A stretch of 64,000 nucleotides of DNA from Enterococcus sp. DIV0660C. Its GTDB lineage: Bacteria > Bacillota > Bacilli > Lactobacillales > Enterococcaceae. The position numbers were made by a program, and so were the translations under genes. Shown here one piece after another: positions 1-8,474 of the stretch. Numbering within the stretch: position 1 is the stretch's first letter; each line of letters starts with the position of its first letter. A model generated the notes under the pieces. That model was not told where the DNA came from. It searched no databases and saw nothing but the letters and a program-made list of their open reading frames with translations. The stretch is taken from contig NZ_JAFLWA010000004.1 of NCBI RefSeq assembly GCF_017316125.1, positions 33,878-97,877 of the forward strand, in the 5' to 3' direction.

Positions 1-1
1 A

Positions 2-166
2 CGTCCTAAGTTATATAGTGCAAACACAAAAAATCCTCAACGACGCTTAGTTTATGAAAACATCGTTAAGGATTTAAATGAAGGAATTGCGATTTCAAGA
101 ATTGCGAAAGATTACAATGTTACTAGACAGACAGTTTATCGAATAAAACAGGATATTGTAATTTAA
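2..166 (+). pseudogene. C-terminal end of a serine resolvase (5' end outside window)
   Basis: The open frame runs from the window edge to TAA at 164-166. It encodes a basic tail with the RPKLY linker motif, NPQRRLVYENIVKDLN, and a helix-turn-helix ending in VTRQTVYRIK. This matches the C-terminal DNA-binding domain of Tn3/Tn552-type resolvases. The N-terminal catalytic serine domain would lie to the left, so I cannot say whether the whole gene is intact. A clearly broken paralogue of the same subfamily sits at 10277..10570 in the same orientation. Family assignment is by motif and is fairly secure; function is not testable from this fragment. Confidence 0.75.
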
Positions 167-237
167 TAGTTATCTATACCACACTGAATTTTTAACTTGA
201 TTTTTATTAAAAATAATAAAAAAACTATCAATATGAA

Positions 238-708
238 TTAAGTTAAATCACATTTCTGCTCAAAAGCAGAAATGTAATCTTTAAAAATTAAATCTTCTTT
301 TTCAACATTCTTTTTGGAAATACCCGTAAGTATTCTAACATCTAAAGCTAAAAGACTACTATTCGTTTCAAGAATGCCCACCGATTCATCATAAAAAACA
401 TATATTCTCTCGTCTTTCAATAATGGATCTGTGACACTTTGAATAAAGTATGGATGTTGGTAATATTTTTTACTCTTTTCATTGTGAATCACAAATAACA
501 ATTTTACTGAAGTCTTATTTGATTCATCAAAATATATTGAATTTACTATATTTTCTTCTAATAACTTAATCCGTTTTTGCGAAAGAAAGTCAATTGATTT
601 TTCTTCTACGTCAACAAGTTTTTTCAAAATATCACTTGTTTTTTCTCGCTTATCAGTATATATAAATGCATCTTGGTACTTTTTTAGTAACTCGGAAAAA
701 TTTCTCAA
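238..708 (-). CDS. Unknown cytoplasmic protein, 156 aa
   Basis: I do not recognise this gene. The start ATG follows a GGAG ribosome site in the 15-base gap after the upstream gene (724..1323, same strand), so the two are probably co-transcribed. The protein is charged and soluble, with no signal peptide or membrane segment. The first 60 residues are Lys/Glu-rich and probably helical. A central stretch of beta-like, aromatic-rich sequence (KLLFVIHNEK, YYQHPYFIQS, RIYVFYDESVG) follows. Pairing with a secreted partner would be compatible with an immunity or accessory role, but this is only inference from position. Confidence 0.6.
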   Translation of the reverse strand: MRNFSELLKKYQDAFIYTDKREKTSDILKKLVDVEEKSIDFLSQKRIKLLEENIVNSIYFDESNKTSVKLLFVIHNEKSKKYYQHPYFIQSVTDPLLKDERIYVFYDESVGILETNSSLLALDVRILTGISKKNVEKEDLIFKDYISAFEQKCDLT

Positions 709-723
709 AGCTTTCTCCTCTCA

Positions 724-1323
724 CTAATTAATAACTACAGTTCCATTATTAATTATACCTGATCTCCATCCATAGCTAAGGTAATAAGCTTGTAAGTTTG
801 TTGCAGAAACTTTAGTAGGAATGGACATCGTTCCTACATAGCTAGTTCCAACTGGACTAGCAGTTGTTGTCTTATAATAGTTATTCATATTTAGATATGT
901 TACTGGACCGATCAAATTCAGATTCGTCGCTTTTATATTATTCGCACGCCAAATATTGATTGAATCTGTTCCAGCCCAAGAAATATATAATTGGCAAGTT
1001 GTTCCACTCATACGAATAATGTTGGCTCCAACAACAGTTGTTCCTCTTAATGATCGATCATCGTTTTGAGACTCTAAAATACCTGTTTCTACAGTCCTAC
1101 TATTTTGTTTAGTTATATTTTCCAGTGTTTTTTCTATGGGAACATTAGAAGGTAAATCTTCTTTATTTAATATTTTTGTATCTAATGTAAGAGGTTCTTG
1201 AACATCTGCTTTTGCTACCATTGTAGGATAAAACAATAACGACAATGTACCTATCATTAGTAACAAATACCAAAGCCACACATTTTTATAGCGATTACTT
1301 TCGTTAAGTGAGTTATTCATCAT
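724..1323 (-). CDS. Putative secreted or membrane-anchored protein, 199 aa
   Basis: The N-terminus has a charged stretch and then a strong hydrophobic segment (about residues 15-38, WLWYLLLMIGTLSLLFY then VAKA). This is a signal peptide or an uncleaved anchor that exports the rest. The mature part begins with a polar linker (about 40-90). It continues as a Thr/Ser/Asn-rich, beta-looking domain containing TCQLYISWAGTDSINIWR and a short C-terminal strand GTVVIN. There is one cysteine in the exported domain. I cannot name the family. Transcription would continue into the 156-aa gene 15 bases downstream. The ribosome site before the ATGATG start is weak. Confidence 0.6.
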   Translation of the reverse strand: MMNNSLNESNRYKNVWLWYLLLMIGTLSLLFYPTMVAKADVQEPLTLDTKILNKEDLPSNVPIEKTLENITKQNSRTVETGILESQNDDRSLRGTTVVGANIIRMSGTTCQLYISWAGTDSINIWRANNIKATNLNLIGPVTYLNMNNYYKTTTASPVGTSYVGTMSIPTKVSATNLQAYYLSYGWRSGIINNGTVVIN

Positions 1324-1506
1324 TAAGATTTTCTTTTTATTTATTTGTAATATACATATTTACACACATAGATTATTTTGTATACATTTATTTTCATAAA
1401 TAGTTATTTTATAAACATAAGTGCATTGCTTTGCTAACAACTATTCTCCTTTTAATACCTAGCTCAAAAGACCGACCTGCAATTCGTTTAAATCTCAGAT
1501 AGAGTT

Positions 1507-1542
1507 AAAGTTCAACAGAGTATATCCTGTTGAACTTTTTTA
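1507..1542. terminator. Hairpin terminator in the gap 1324..1705
   Basis: Twelve-base arms AAAGTTCAACAG (1507-1518) and CTGTTGAACTTT (1527-1538) are followed by a T tract. No obvious gene ends directly before it on the + strand. The rest of the 380-base gap before the Fst toxin holds only AT-rich sequence plus the toxin promoter. Confidence 0.6.
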
Positions 1543-1639
1543 TCTGCATTATTTTTTTAGGTTTCATCTAATTTATTGATTACAAATTTTAACCGATCTA
1601 GAGCATAAGTGTAAGTTAAAAGTAATTCTCTGAGTTTCT

Positions 1640-1697
1640 TTTATACCAGACTTTTTTAATGGTATAATTTTTTTGGCAATTTGCCCCTGATTGGGGG
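1640..1697 (+). promoter_or_regulatory. RNA I promoter and 5' hairpin of the Fst-type locus
   Basis: A TATAAT -10 box lies at 1663-1668, with a poor -35 candidate TTTATA at 1640-1645 (17-base spacer). The predicted transcript begins near 1675. Its leader contains a CCCC/GGGG hairpin (1684-1687 with 1693-1696) that covers the G-rich ribosome site just before the toxin start. A leader structure that restrains translation is a known feature of the pAD1 par locus. Confidence 0.65.
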
Positions 1698-1705
1698 TGT
1701 TTTTC

Positions 1706-1801
1706 GTGAAAAAGCTTATCTCATTGGTTATCGCACCAATTTTTGTTGGACTGGTCAGCGAACTGGTTTCTCACTGGCTAGACGAGAAAGACGATAACTA
1801 A
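1706..1801 (+). CDS. fst: Fst/Ldr-family type I toxin, 31 aa
   Basis: A GTG start encodes 31 residues with the block LVIAPIFVGLV, then SELVSHWLDEKDDN. This matches the Fst toxin of the pAD1 par locus (conserved LVIAPIFVGLV core, acidic D/E-rich tail). Fst peptides are single-span membrane toxins; their mRNA (RNA I) is held silent by a convergent antisense RNA (RNA II). The locus is complete here: promoter and 5' hairpin upstream, shared terminator at 1850-1882, and an RNA II promoter on the opposite strand. Direct repeats of AGCTTATCTCATT at 1713-1725 and 1899-1911, and of TTCGTG at 1703-1708 and 1890-1895, give the RNA I/RNA II contacts known in pAD1. Identification is confident. Whether it is expressed on the chromosome is not visible. 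Confidence 0.9.
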   Translation: MKKLISLVIAPIFVGLVSELVSHWLDEKDDN

Positions 1802-1849
1802 AGCAAGTTGTCTCTAACCCACATGTTCGGAGTCGCAACGAACATAAAG

Positions 1850-1882
1850 AAAGCCAACCCTACTCGCAATAGGGTTGGCTTT
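1850..1882. terminator. Shared bidirectional terminator of RNA I and RNA II
   Basis: Perfect 13-base arms, AAAGCCAACCCTA at 1850-1862 and TAGGGTTGGCTTT at 1870-1882, enclose a 7-base loop and are followed by T residues. In pAD1-type par loci the two convergent RNAs overlap at exactly such a terminator. Confidence 0.85.
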
Positions 1883-1914
1883 TGTGCTATTCGTGTATAG
1901 CTTATCTCATTTCG
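1850..1914 (-). ncRNA. Antisense antitoxin RNA II of the Fst locus
   Basis: Reading the minus strand, a promoter-like TTGAGC (1945-1950) is 17 bases from TATATT (1922-1927). This places the start near 1914 and gives an RNA of about 65 nt ending at the shared hairpin, the size reported for pAD1 RNA II. Its 5' part carries complements of the repeats that also lie at the toxin start, so it can pair with the RNA I start region. The boundaries are estimates. Confidence 0.75.
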
Positions 1915-2087
1915 TAACTATAATATAGCATCAATAATTTAAATGCTCAACTTAAATGTCCATATACAATTAGTAATCTATATTCAATTTGTCTTTTGAT
2001 CATCCAGGTATACTCTGTTGTCTCCAAGAGTATATGACTTTCTGACCTAATTAATTGAGCCCCTGAAAGTGCTGTGAAGTGAAGAAT

Positions 2088-2120
2088 AAAAAAAGGGTCA
2101 GAAACTTTTAAGTTTCTGAC
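2088..2120 (-). terminator. Minus-strand terminator
   Basis: Eleven-base perfect arms, GTCAGAAACTT (2097-2107) and AAGTTTCTGAC (2110-2120), have a 2-base loop. On the minus strand they are followed by CC and seven T residues. This implies a former minus-strand gene between 2121 and 2390, where only a short open fragment remains. Confidence 0.6.
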
Positions 2121-2273
2121 ACACCCGAAGAATTATGCCGGATAAAAAACATTTAATATTTAAATCAAACAAAAGAATAATTATGATTCCAAAGTAAAAG
2201 TTTTATGAAAAAAATATATACCACTAAACATTATGAGTAATTAGATACTTCCTATATGACATTAAGCTCTCTT

Positions 2274-2365
2274 TTAGTTTTTCAATTTTTCCATTTCTTT
2301 TTCGTCATATTTATCTATTTCATGCAACAAATGTTTAATCTCGTGTATTGATTTTTTTCTTCAAT
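2274..2365 (-). pseudogene. Short remnant of an unknown minus-strand gene
   Basis: The fragment ends at TAA 2274-2276. It encodes a charged helical tail (SIHEIKHLLHEIDKYDEKEMEKLKN) with no usable start, since an in-frame TGA lies just upstream. It sits in front of the minus-strand terminator at 2088-2120, which supports its having once been the end of a real gene. The remaining bases 1915..2390 show nothing else I can support. Confidence 0.3.
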
Positions 2366-2388
2366 CCATTTTTTTGAAATAATATTTC

Positions 2389-2734
2389 TTGTCTTTATCT
2401 TCATTAAGTATGTTCGGAAGGGGGATCGTATATCCAAAAATTGAAGAAATAGTATCAAGATATCAATTAGATGAAAATGAAGTTGTATTTATAGCGATAA
2501 TTTATGGTTTATTAGATCAAAATTTTCATAACTATCAGTATTTAATTATTGATTATAGAGTTCTTAGAAAAAATATCGTATATAACTGTTTCAGGTAACT
2601 ATATTATTGGAGAAATAATGACTGTATTACAGAATACTGTCATCGTTTCAAATGGAATTGAAACAGAAATCATAAGAAAAAAAGATTTACAAGAAACATC
2701 TTTACTATCAAATATTTTTATATTAAAAATATAA
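2389..2734 (+). pseudogene. Possible broken gene upstream of bsh
   Basis: Two overlapping open frames lie directly before bsh, both + strand. The first (2389-2598) has YPKIEEIVSRYQLDENEVVF followed by IAIIYGLLDQ. The second (2549-2734) has GEIMTVLQNTVIVSNGIETE. Neither has a ribosome site at its start, and the overlap suggests one ancestral gene with a frameshift near 2550-2600. I do not recognise the family. It could also be non-coding leader sequence for bsh. Confidence 0.3.
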
Positions 2735-2772
2735 GAGTAATCAGAAAAAAATCTATTTTAGGAGGAACTTAT

Positions 2773-3747
2773 ATGTGTACATCGATTACTTATACTACTA
2801 AGGATCACTATTTTGGAAGAAACTTTGATTATGAAATATCTTATGATGAAGTAGTTACTATCACTCCAAGAAACTATAGTTTAGATTTTCGAAAAGTAAA
2901 GAACTTAGATACTCACTATGCAATGATTGGAATTGCAGCTGGAATTGCAGACTATCCACTTTATTATGATGCCACAAACGAAAAGGGTTTAAGTATGGCA
3001 GGATTGAATTTTTCTGGTTATGCAGAGTATAAAGAGATACAATCAGAAAAAGATAATGTGTCTCCATTTGAATTTATTCCTTGGATTTTAGGACAATGTT
3101 CAACTGTAAATGAAGCGAAAAAGTTATTAGAAACAATCAATTTAGCGGCTATTAACTTTAGTGAAGATCTCCCATTGTCGCCTTTACATTGGTTATTGGC
3201 AGATAAAGAAAAATCAATCGTTATCGAAAGTATGAAAGACGGACTTCATATCCACGACAATCCTGTAGGCGTTTTAACCAATAGCCCTTCATTTGACTAT
3301 CAATTATTTAATTTAAATAATTATCGTGTATTATCTAATAAAACGCCTAAAAATAATTTTTCAAATAAAGTTGTTTTGAATGCTTATAGTCGTGGTATGG
3401 GTGGAATAGGATTACCTGGAGATTTGTCGTCTACCTCTCGATTTGTTAAAGCAACATTCACTAAACTTAATTCGGTATCAGGTGACTCAGAATCTGAGAG
3501 TATTAGTCAATTTTTCCATATTCTGGGATCCGTTGAACAACAAAAGGGATTATGTGATGTTGGTGGCGGAAAATATGAATATACAATTTATTCGTCATGT
3601 TGTAATGTAGATAAAGGCATTTATTATTATCGCACGTATGAGGATAGCCAAATTACAGCGGTAGACATGAATAAAGAAAATTTAGATAGTGATAAGTTAA
3701 TCAGCTATCAAATAGTTGAAAAACAACAAATTAACTATATCAATTAG
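2773..3747 (+). CDS. bsh: Bile salt hydrolase (choloylglycine hydrolase), 324 aa
   Basis: This is an Ntn-hydrolase of the choloylglycine hydrolase family, which removes glycine or taurine from conjugated bile salts in the cytoplasm. The sequence starts Met-Cys, so removal of Met1 exposes the catalytic Cys2. Other family residues are in place: Arg16 and Asp19 in FGRNFD, Asn in MAGLNFSGY, Asn in LTNSPSF and Arg in STSRFVKA. Length is normal. A strong AGGAGG site lies 9 bases before ATG, and a hairpin terminator follows at 3754-3798. A FUSC-like membrane protein is next on the same strand. The sequence is close to enterococcal BSH as I recall it; it also looks intact, unlike many neighbours. Confidence 0.95.
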   Translation: MCTSITYTTKDHYFGRNFDYEISYDEVVTITPRNYSLDFRKVKNLDTHYAMIGIAAGIADYPLYYDATNEKGLSMAGLNFSGYAEYKEIQSEKDNVSPFEFIPWILGQCSTVNEAKKLLETINLAAINFSEDLPLSPLHWLLADKEKSIVIESMKDGLHIHDNPVGVLTNSPSFDYQLFNLNNYRVLSNKTPKNNFSNKVVLNAYSRGMGGIGLPGDLSSTSRFVKATFTKLNSVSGDSESESISQFFHILGSVEQQKGLCDVGGGKYEYTIYSSCCNVDKGIYYYRTYEDSQITAVDMNKENLDSDKLISYQIVEKQQINYIN

Positions 3748-3753
3748 ATTTTA

Positions 3754-3798
3754 AGCAAAAAATACTATATTTTCAAAGGAATATAGTATTTTTTTGCT
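3754..3798 (+). terminator. bsh terminator
   Basis: Arms AGCAAAAAATACTATAT (3754-3770) and ATATAGTATTTTTTTGCT (3781-3798) begin 7 bases after the bsh stop. Confidence 0.8.
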
Positions 3799-3946
3799 CT
3801 TTGTTAATAAGGAATTGAAGTAGATATATACTTCAATTGGTTCTTTTTTATATCAACTATAACCAAATTAAATGAAAAAGATTATAAGTATTTATCATTG
3901 TTAGATTTAGCTAAGTAATAGTAATATCAGTAAGGAGATATGAAGA

Positions 3947-5008
3947 ATGACTTTTTATCAGTTACTACAATTGGATCCTTTAATACTTAAGCAAAAAATA
4001 AAAAATACAAAATCAAGTAGTAAGCGGAGAAAATATTTTTTATCCTTAGTATTAAGATCTTTATTAATTGTTGGATCTGCTATTTGTGTGATTGTTACAT
4101 CTACGAAGTTTTTTGGTGAATCCAATAAGCCATATGCTATTGTTTTTTTCTGTATGATGCTTAGTCTAAGATTTGTCGACTTCGGATATAAATTTACTCA
4201 ATCAATTTTAGGATTGGGCATTGTCCTGGGTGCGTTGTTTGTTGCACCATTTGTCCACTTATTACCGTATTTTATTTTGCAAGTATTGTTGCATTTCTTT
4301 TTACTGGGAGGGATACTAATTGCTACTCTAAGTGATCCCAAAATGGGAAATCCGTCATTATATGGATTTTCCTATATATTTGTTGTTTATTCAACAATAA
4401 CAGAACATATAACGAAACAATTACTGAATGGTCGCCTTCTTTTCTTTGGTCTCTTTTATCTAATATTTTTGTGGATAATTTATCACAATCATCGAAATAA
4501 ACATAAAGAAAAGACAATGTTCAAGGCTTTGAAAGAAAAGAGTGATTCATTGAAAATCTGGTTGTGTTCCTATGTAATTTTCATTAGCTTATTATTAGCT
4601 ATTAGCCAGTATCTATCTTTTGAACGATTTATGTGGTTTGGATTTGCCTTTTCTTCTTTATTTGCGAGTTATGGATTTTCAATAATTGATTTAAACACAC
4701 GTGCAACCGACCGTTTATTAGGCACAATTATTGGTATGTTTTCTTTTATTCTATTAAGTATGTATTTACCCATTGAGATACTTAGTTTATTAGGTGGTAT
4801 TTGTTTAGGATTTTGTTCAAGTTACCGTTATAAGACGGTTTTTAATTGTATTGGTGCGTTAACGATAGCTAGTCAAATGTATGGAATTCCACAAACATTA
4901 GTAATGCGGTTTACTTATAACTTGTTAGGCGTAAGCTTAGCTGTTTTAGGAATTTTATTTGTAAAAATGTTGATAAATCATAGAGACATTATAAAAGAGA
5001 CCAATTGA
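3947..5008 (+). CDS. FUSC-like integral membrane protein, 353 aa
   Basis: About ten hydrophobic segments form two clusters (roughly residues 33-165 and 205-345), separated by a basic cytoplasmic loop (HNHRNKHKEKTMFKALKEK). After the second cluster begins there is a motif TRATDRLLGTIIG, which resembles the R..GT..G block of the FUSC/aromatic acid exporter superfamily. Such proteins are presumed efflux components for aromatic acids. Position behind bsh invites a link to bile acids, but nothing in the sequence proves it, and the bsh terminator separates the two. Start ATG has a GGAG site. An Rho-independent hairpin follows at 5117-5157. Confidence 0.65.
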   Translation: MTFYQLLQLDPLILKQKIKNTKSSSKRRKYFLSLVLRSLLIVGSAICVIVTSTKFFGESNKPYAIVFFCMMLSLRFVDFGYKFTQSILGLGIVLGALFVAPFVHLLPYFILQVLLHFFLLGGILIATLSDPKMGNPSLYGFSYIFVVYSTITEHITKQLLNGRLLFFGLFYLIFLWIIYHNHRNKHKEKTMFKALKEKSDSLKIWLCSYVIFISLLLAISQYLSFERFMWFGFAFSSLFASYGFSIIDLNTRATDRLLGTIIGMFSFILLSMYLPIEILSLLGGICLGFCSSYRYKTVFNCIGALTIASQMYGIPQTLVMRFTYNLLGVSLAVLGILFVKMLINHRDIIKETN

Positions 5009-5116
5009 TAAAAGTGCTTGTTCATATCGTATAGTAAGTATAATAACTATTCGAATAAAAATAAGAATAGAAAATAAATTGACATTATTATCTTGTTTGT
5101 CAATCAGATTGGTTGA

Positions 5117-5157
5117 TACAGAAACAGTCTTATTCTAAAGAATAAGGCTGTTTCTTT
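5117..5157 (+). terminator. Terminator after the FUSC-like gene; gap 5009..5365
   Basis: GAAACAGTCTTATTCT pairs with AGAATAAGGCTGTTTC and is followed by a short T run. The remaining bases up to 5365 contain no gene I can support. Confidence 0.7.
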
Positions 5158-5365
5158 ATGAGAGATAACATACAAATATATATTGTTTGAACAATTGTCA
5201 CTTTTCTTTATAATTGGCAAAAACTAATGATCATTTGTCTTTCTATTTTTATCCTCCATTTTGTCTAAATAACGATAAATCGTTATCGATGGCTATTTCT
5301 AATACAGGCCGATTTTATGAACACTTTTTGGTCACATTTACGGGGTTTATGGTGACGTGATTGGA

Positions 5366-6388
5366 TTAGGACAAATTGACAACTGCAACTCCACTGACAA
5401 AGAAATTCAGGAAGCTATCAAAAAATTGCTTTATTGGGGTACTGCTATTCCAAGAAATGAAGCAACAAAATAATTTTGAAGAAAAAGAGAATACTAAGCT
5501 AATTATTAACACAACTAATGCATTAAACGGGAAAAGGCGATACATTTGGCTACGATTAAACACTTGAATAATTACAAGATGTAAAAAAAATATAGAAAAT
5601 GAATAATCGCCTATATATTTTAAAACATCAATTTTTATTTTCTTTTTACATTTAATAACCTTACTTATCATCATCAAAAATACCATGCTAGCTAATACAG
5701 AACTTAACTTCAAGGCAGATACTCCAACTTCGGGAGAATATTGGAAAAGCAAATATCCTTCAAAAAATGAAAGAAATAATAAAATCACATATAAAAGAAT
5801 CATTTTTTTCTCTTTCTTTTTCTTCATATAAATTTTATTATTCCCTACAAGATAGCCTAAATAAAAAAAAGAAAACCAAGGTAAACAACTGTTTATTCTA
5901 ATATTCGCCATTAAATTTGAAAAATGATAACCAGAAAATATTGGAATAATTCTACTAAAGAATGTTTCTATTGGTGATATCAACAAAAATATACTTTTAT
6001 AACGAGAGCTTCCCATCTTATCAATAATTGGAATCAATAGAGTAAGCTGAATATATACAGGAATAAAATACATGCCTGAAGCAGAATTAAATGTAACTAA
6101 ACTTAAAAAAAACTTTCTGAACAATTGTGGTTCTCCATAATTATATAACAATGTATAAATCAAACTCCAAATGATATAGGAAAAAACGACTTTTTTTACT
6201 CTTTTTTTGGGTTTGTAATTCTCCATACTAGAATTAATTCCGCTTAAATAAAGAAATAAAGGAACAGCATGATTTAAAAATGAACGTATGAAAATTGAAT
6301 CAACACTTTGAGGAAGACAGTGAATCATTACTACACAACAAATAGCGAATCCTCTCAGTACTTGAATTGTATAATTTTTATTCGACAC
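5366..6388 (-). CDS. Acyltransferase family 3 membrane protein, 340 aa
   Basis: This is a multi-span membrane acyltransferase of the OatA/WecH type (acyltransferase 3 family), which transfers acetyl or similar groups to cell-surface sugars. It opens with the family motif IQVLRGFAICCVVMIHC (R and H are characteristic), followed by FLNHAVPLFLYLSG. About ten membrane segments follow, ending near residue 325. There is no extracellular SGNH domain, so it is the short form. The start is GTG, supported by AGGAG ten bases upstream. A glycosyltransferase lies just upstream on the same strand (6742..8139), suggesting a surface-polysaccharide or lipid-linked sugar modification pair. The acceptor is unknown. 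Confidence 0.85.
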   Translation of the reverse strand: MSNKNYTIQVLRGFAICCVVMIHCLPQSVDSIFIRSFLNHAVPLFLYLSGINSSMENYKPKKRVKKVVFSYIIWSLIYTLLYNYGEPQLFRKFFLSLVTFNSASGMYFIPVYIQLTLLIPIIDKMGSSRYKSIFLLISPIETFFSRIIPIFSGYHFSNLMANIRINSCLPWFSFFYLGYLVGNNKIYMKKKKEKKMILLYVILLFLSFFEGYLLFQYSPEVGVSALKLSSVLASMVFLMMISKVIKCKKKIKIDVLKYIGDYSFSIFFLHLVIIQVFNRSQMYRLFPFNALVVLIISLVFSFSSKLFCCFISWNSSTPIKQFFDSFLNFFVSGVAVVNLS

Positions 6389-6512
6389 CCTTTCTATACT
6401 CCTGTTACATTAACTCTGTGATTGAAATCCTTAATGATTAATAACAACATAATTATCTAATTTCTTTTATTATCCTTTTTCAAATGAAATATTCGTTTAT
6501 AACTGTAACTTC

Positions 6513-6695
6513 TTATTTACTAGTTTTTCTTATCGTAAATGGACGTTTACGATTTGTTTGTTGATTTTTCTCAGAAGTTACAATACTTTTTTCCTTTGGT
6601 ATAGTGATATAGTCTGTTTTTTTGAAGCCTTTCGCAGCTTTTTTCAAAAAAAATGGTTTAAATTTTGGTTGGATAAAAGATACTTCTTTGTTCAA
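6513..6695 (-). CDS. Possible small basic protein (or lost C-terminal tail)
   Basis: A TTG-started frame of 60 residues is strongly basic (PKFKPFFLKKAAKGFKK, RKRPFTIRK). The open frame extends upstream without a stop to within a few bases of the end of the glycosyltransferase, in a different frame. It may be a small gene translated by coupling, or a basic C-terminal tail of the glycosyltransferase separated by an indel near the A-rich run at 6725-6740. No clear ribosome site supports an independent start. Confidence 0.3.
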   Translation of the reverse strand: MNKEVSFIQPKFKPFFLKKAAKGFKKTDYITIPKEKSIVTSEKNQQTNRKRPFTIRKTSK

Positions 6696-6741
6696 TTCTG
6701 TTGGTTTATAGAACGGCTTAAAATTTCGTTTTTTATTTTTT

Positions 6742-8139
6742 CTACTTACTCACTATAAAAACCCTTGCGATAGGTCTCTGGCTAGGAATTGATTCTTTAT
6801 ATTCACAATGATAACCTTTTATAGAAACAGGGTTATCCATACCAGTTATCAATACATAATCCCCTTTTTTGTTTTGAAAAAATTCTTTTATATTTTTGTG
6901 ATTATACGGATTTCCTTGTTCACTTGCACGCGTATACACTACTTTATCCTGAATATACCATGATAAAACTAATGCGAATTGATCATTTGCAAATTTATCA
7001 ATAATATAACCATCATAAGAAGAATATTTTTGAATAAAATGAGTGTCTACTAATTGATTTTCAGGGGAATGAACCCTTCGATAGAAAGTGAAAAAATTAC
7101 CAAAAAACAAGATTATCATACAACATATTATTAGAGTCGACTTCATTTTTTTCTGTTTACCACAAATAATTGCTAGAAAAAGTACATATAAAGGAAAGCA
7201 TGGAATTAAATATTTAATAATAAATATTGGTTGAATAACAATGGATAGAAAAATACCAATTAAGAAAGTTCCTAACGGCACTAACAAGCAGAAGATTGCT
7301 TTAAAATTATTTTTTTGTTGATACACGCAACAAATAACTAGAATAGAAATAATGATAAACACAAAATATGCCAAAATATTATTACTAAATTCACCAGCTA
7401 TAACTGTATAGATCATCTTTATCAAACTAAATCCAGTTATTTGAGGAATCCAAAAATCATTAGAAACATCTTTTGCTTGTAAAATGAAAATTTTTATCCA
7501 AGGCATGTATCCAATAAATAGTATAAATACAGAAAGAACATACTTGTAGACATTACGTTTAGATTTGATTATACATAATAGTAGGATTCCATAAATAATC
7601 ATTATAGAAATTAAAGCAAAATAATGGGTGTACATTGCACATAAACTATAAATAGACAACTTTATACAGTTAGCATAATTATAATTGACAAAAAAATCAT
7701 AAGCAGATATAGCTGAAAAAAATACAAAACACGCTGCTAAAGAATACATTCTTATTTCAACAGCGTATCTTAACAAAAAAGGCGAGCAAACAAAAAATAA
7801 GGCAAATAGAGTTGCTATTTTTTCTCCTAATGTCCTTTTAACCAAAATTGTTCCATTTACCAACACTACTAGATAAGGCAAGATAGAAAAGATTTTTGAC
7901 CACAACAATTTATTATGAAAAAAAGTAAGGAAAATTTTTAATAGTATATAATACAATGGCGGATGTACATCTTCTGAAGTTATTTTTATTATGTCTTTAA
8001 AAGTATTATTAACTACTCCTAAAGTGTATGCTTCATCACCCCAAATATTATTTCCTAAAAGACTCACATACATAATAATACCAAAAAAATATATTAAGTA
8101 TCTCACCCATTCCATACTTATATGAAAACCTTTTTTCAA
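6742..8139 (-). CDS. GT39/ArnT-like membrane glycosyltransferase, about 465 aa
   Basis: About eleven membrane segments and an early luminal motif, NIWGDEAYTL (Asp-Glu), followed by DVHPPLYYILLK. These are hallmarks of the PMT/ArnT glycosyltransferase superfamily, which uses lipid-linked sugars on the outer face of the membrane. The C-terminal 90 residues form a soluble domain with a Tyr/Ser-rich stretch. I place the start at the TTG at 8139, because the GGAGG ribosome site lies inside the longer reading (TTGGAGGG); the ATG at 8115 is an alternative. It is next to an acyltransferase, pointing to cell-envelope decoration. Low-GC sequence like the rest of the island. Confidence 0.8.
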   Translation of the reverse strand: MKKGFHISMEWVRYLIYFFGIIMYVSLLGNNIWGDEAYTLGVVNNTFKDIIKITSEDVHPPLYYILLKIFLTFFHNKLLWSKIFSILPYLVVLVNGTILVKRTLGEKIATLFALFFVCSPFLLRYAVEIRMYSLAACFVFFSAISAYDFFVNYNYANCIKLSIYSLCAMYTHYFALISIMIIYGILLLCIIKSKRNVYKYVLSVFILFIGYMPWIKIFILQAKDVSNDFWIPQITGFSLIKMIYTVIAGEFSNNILAYFVFIIISILVICCVYQQKNNFKAIFCLLVPLGTFLIGIFLSIVIQPIFIIKYLIPCFPLYVLFLAIICGKQKKMKSTLIICCMIILFFGNFFTFYRRVHSPENQLVDTHFIQKYSSYDGYIIDKFANDQFALVLSWYIQDKVVYTRASEQGNPYNHKNIKEFFQNKKGDYVLITGMDNPVSIKGYHCEYKESIPSQRPIARVFIVSK

Positions 8140-8278
8140 AATTAAAACACCCTCCAAAAAAATTATGACATAGCTTTTAACTACTATTCCCCTTAATTTA
8201 TATATGATTGTATCAACTAATATTTTTTATTTTTAAATACCTTGGTTGAAAATAAAAAGCTTTGGCATTCATACAACA

Positions 8279-8318
8279 CAAAAAAGCCCACTTTATTGCA
8301 ATAAAGTGGGCTTTTTTG
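8279..8318. terminator. Strong bidirectional terminator in gap 8140..8474
   Basis: AAAAAAGCCCACTTTATT and AATAAAGTGGGCTTTTTT form an almost perfect hairpin with A and T tracts on both sides, so it can act on both strands. It would end the minus-strand transcript of the broken small gene at 8475-8717. The rest of the gap has no gene. Confidence 0.85.
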
Positions 8319-8474
8319 TTACTCATATAAAACTAAATTCTCAACTACATCATCCTTGTATAACATTTTACATGCAATTTTACTTTAATTTTTTTGTTTT
8401 CAAGTTAAATTTTAAAAATGGTTGAAACTATTTTCTTGTTATATTTATATCATCCATAACACTTTAATTTTTTA

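Noticed and set aside
6558..6758. Plus-strand frame across the basic tail region
   Set aside because: Hydrophobic-aromatic shadow of the basic minus-strand frame; no start signal.
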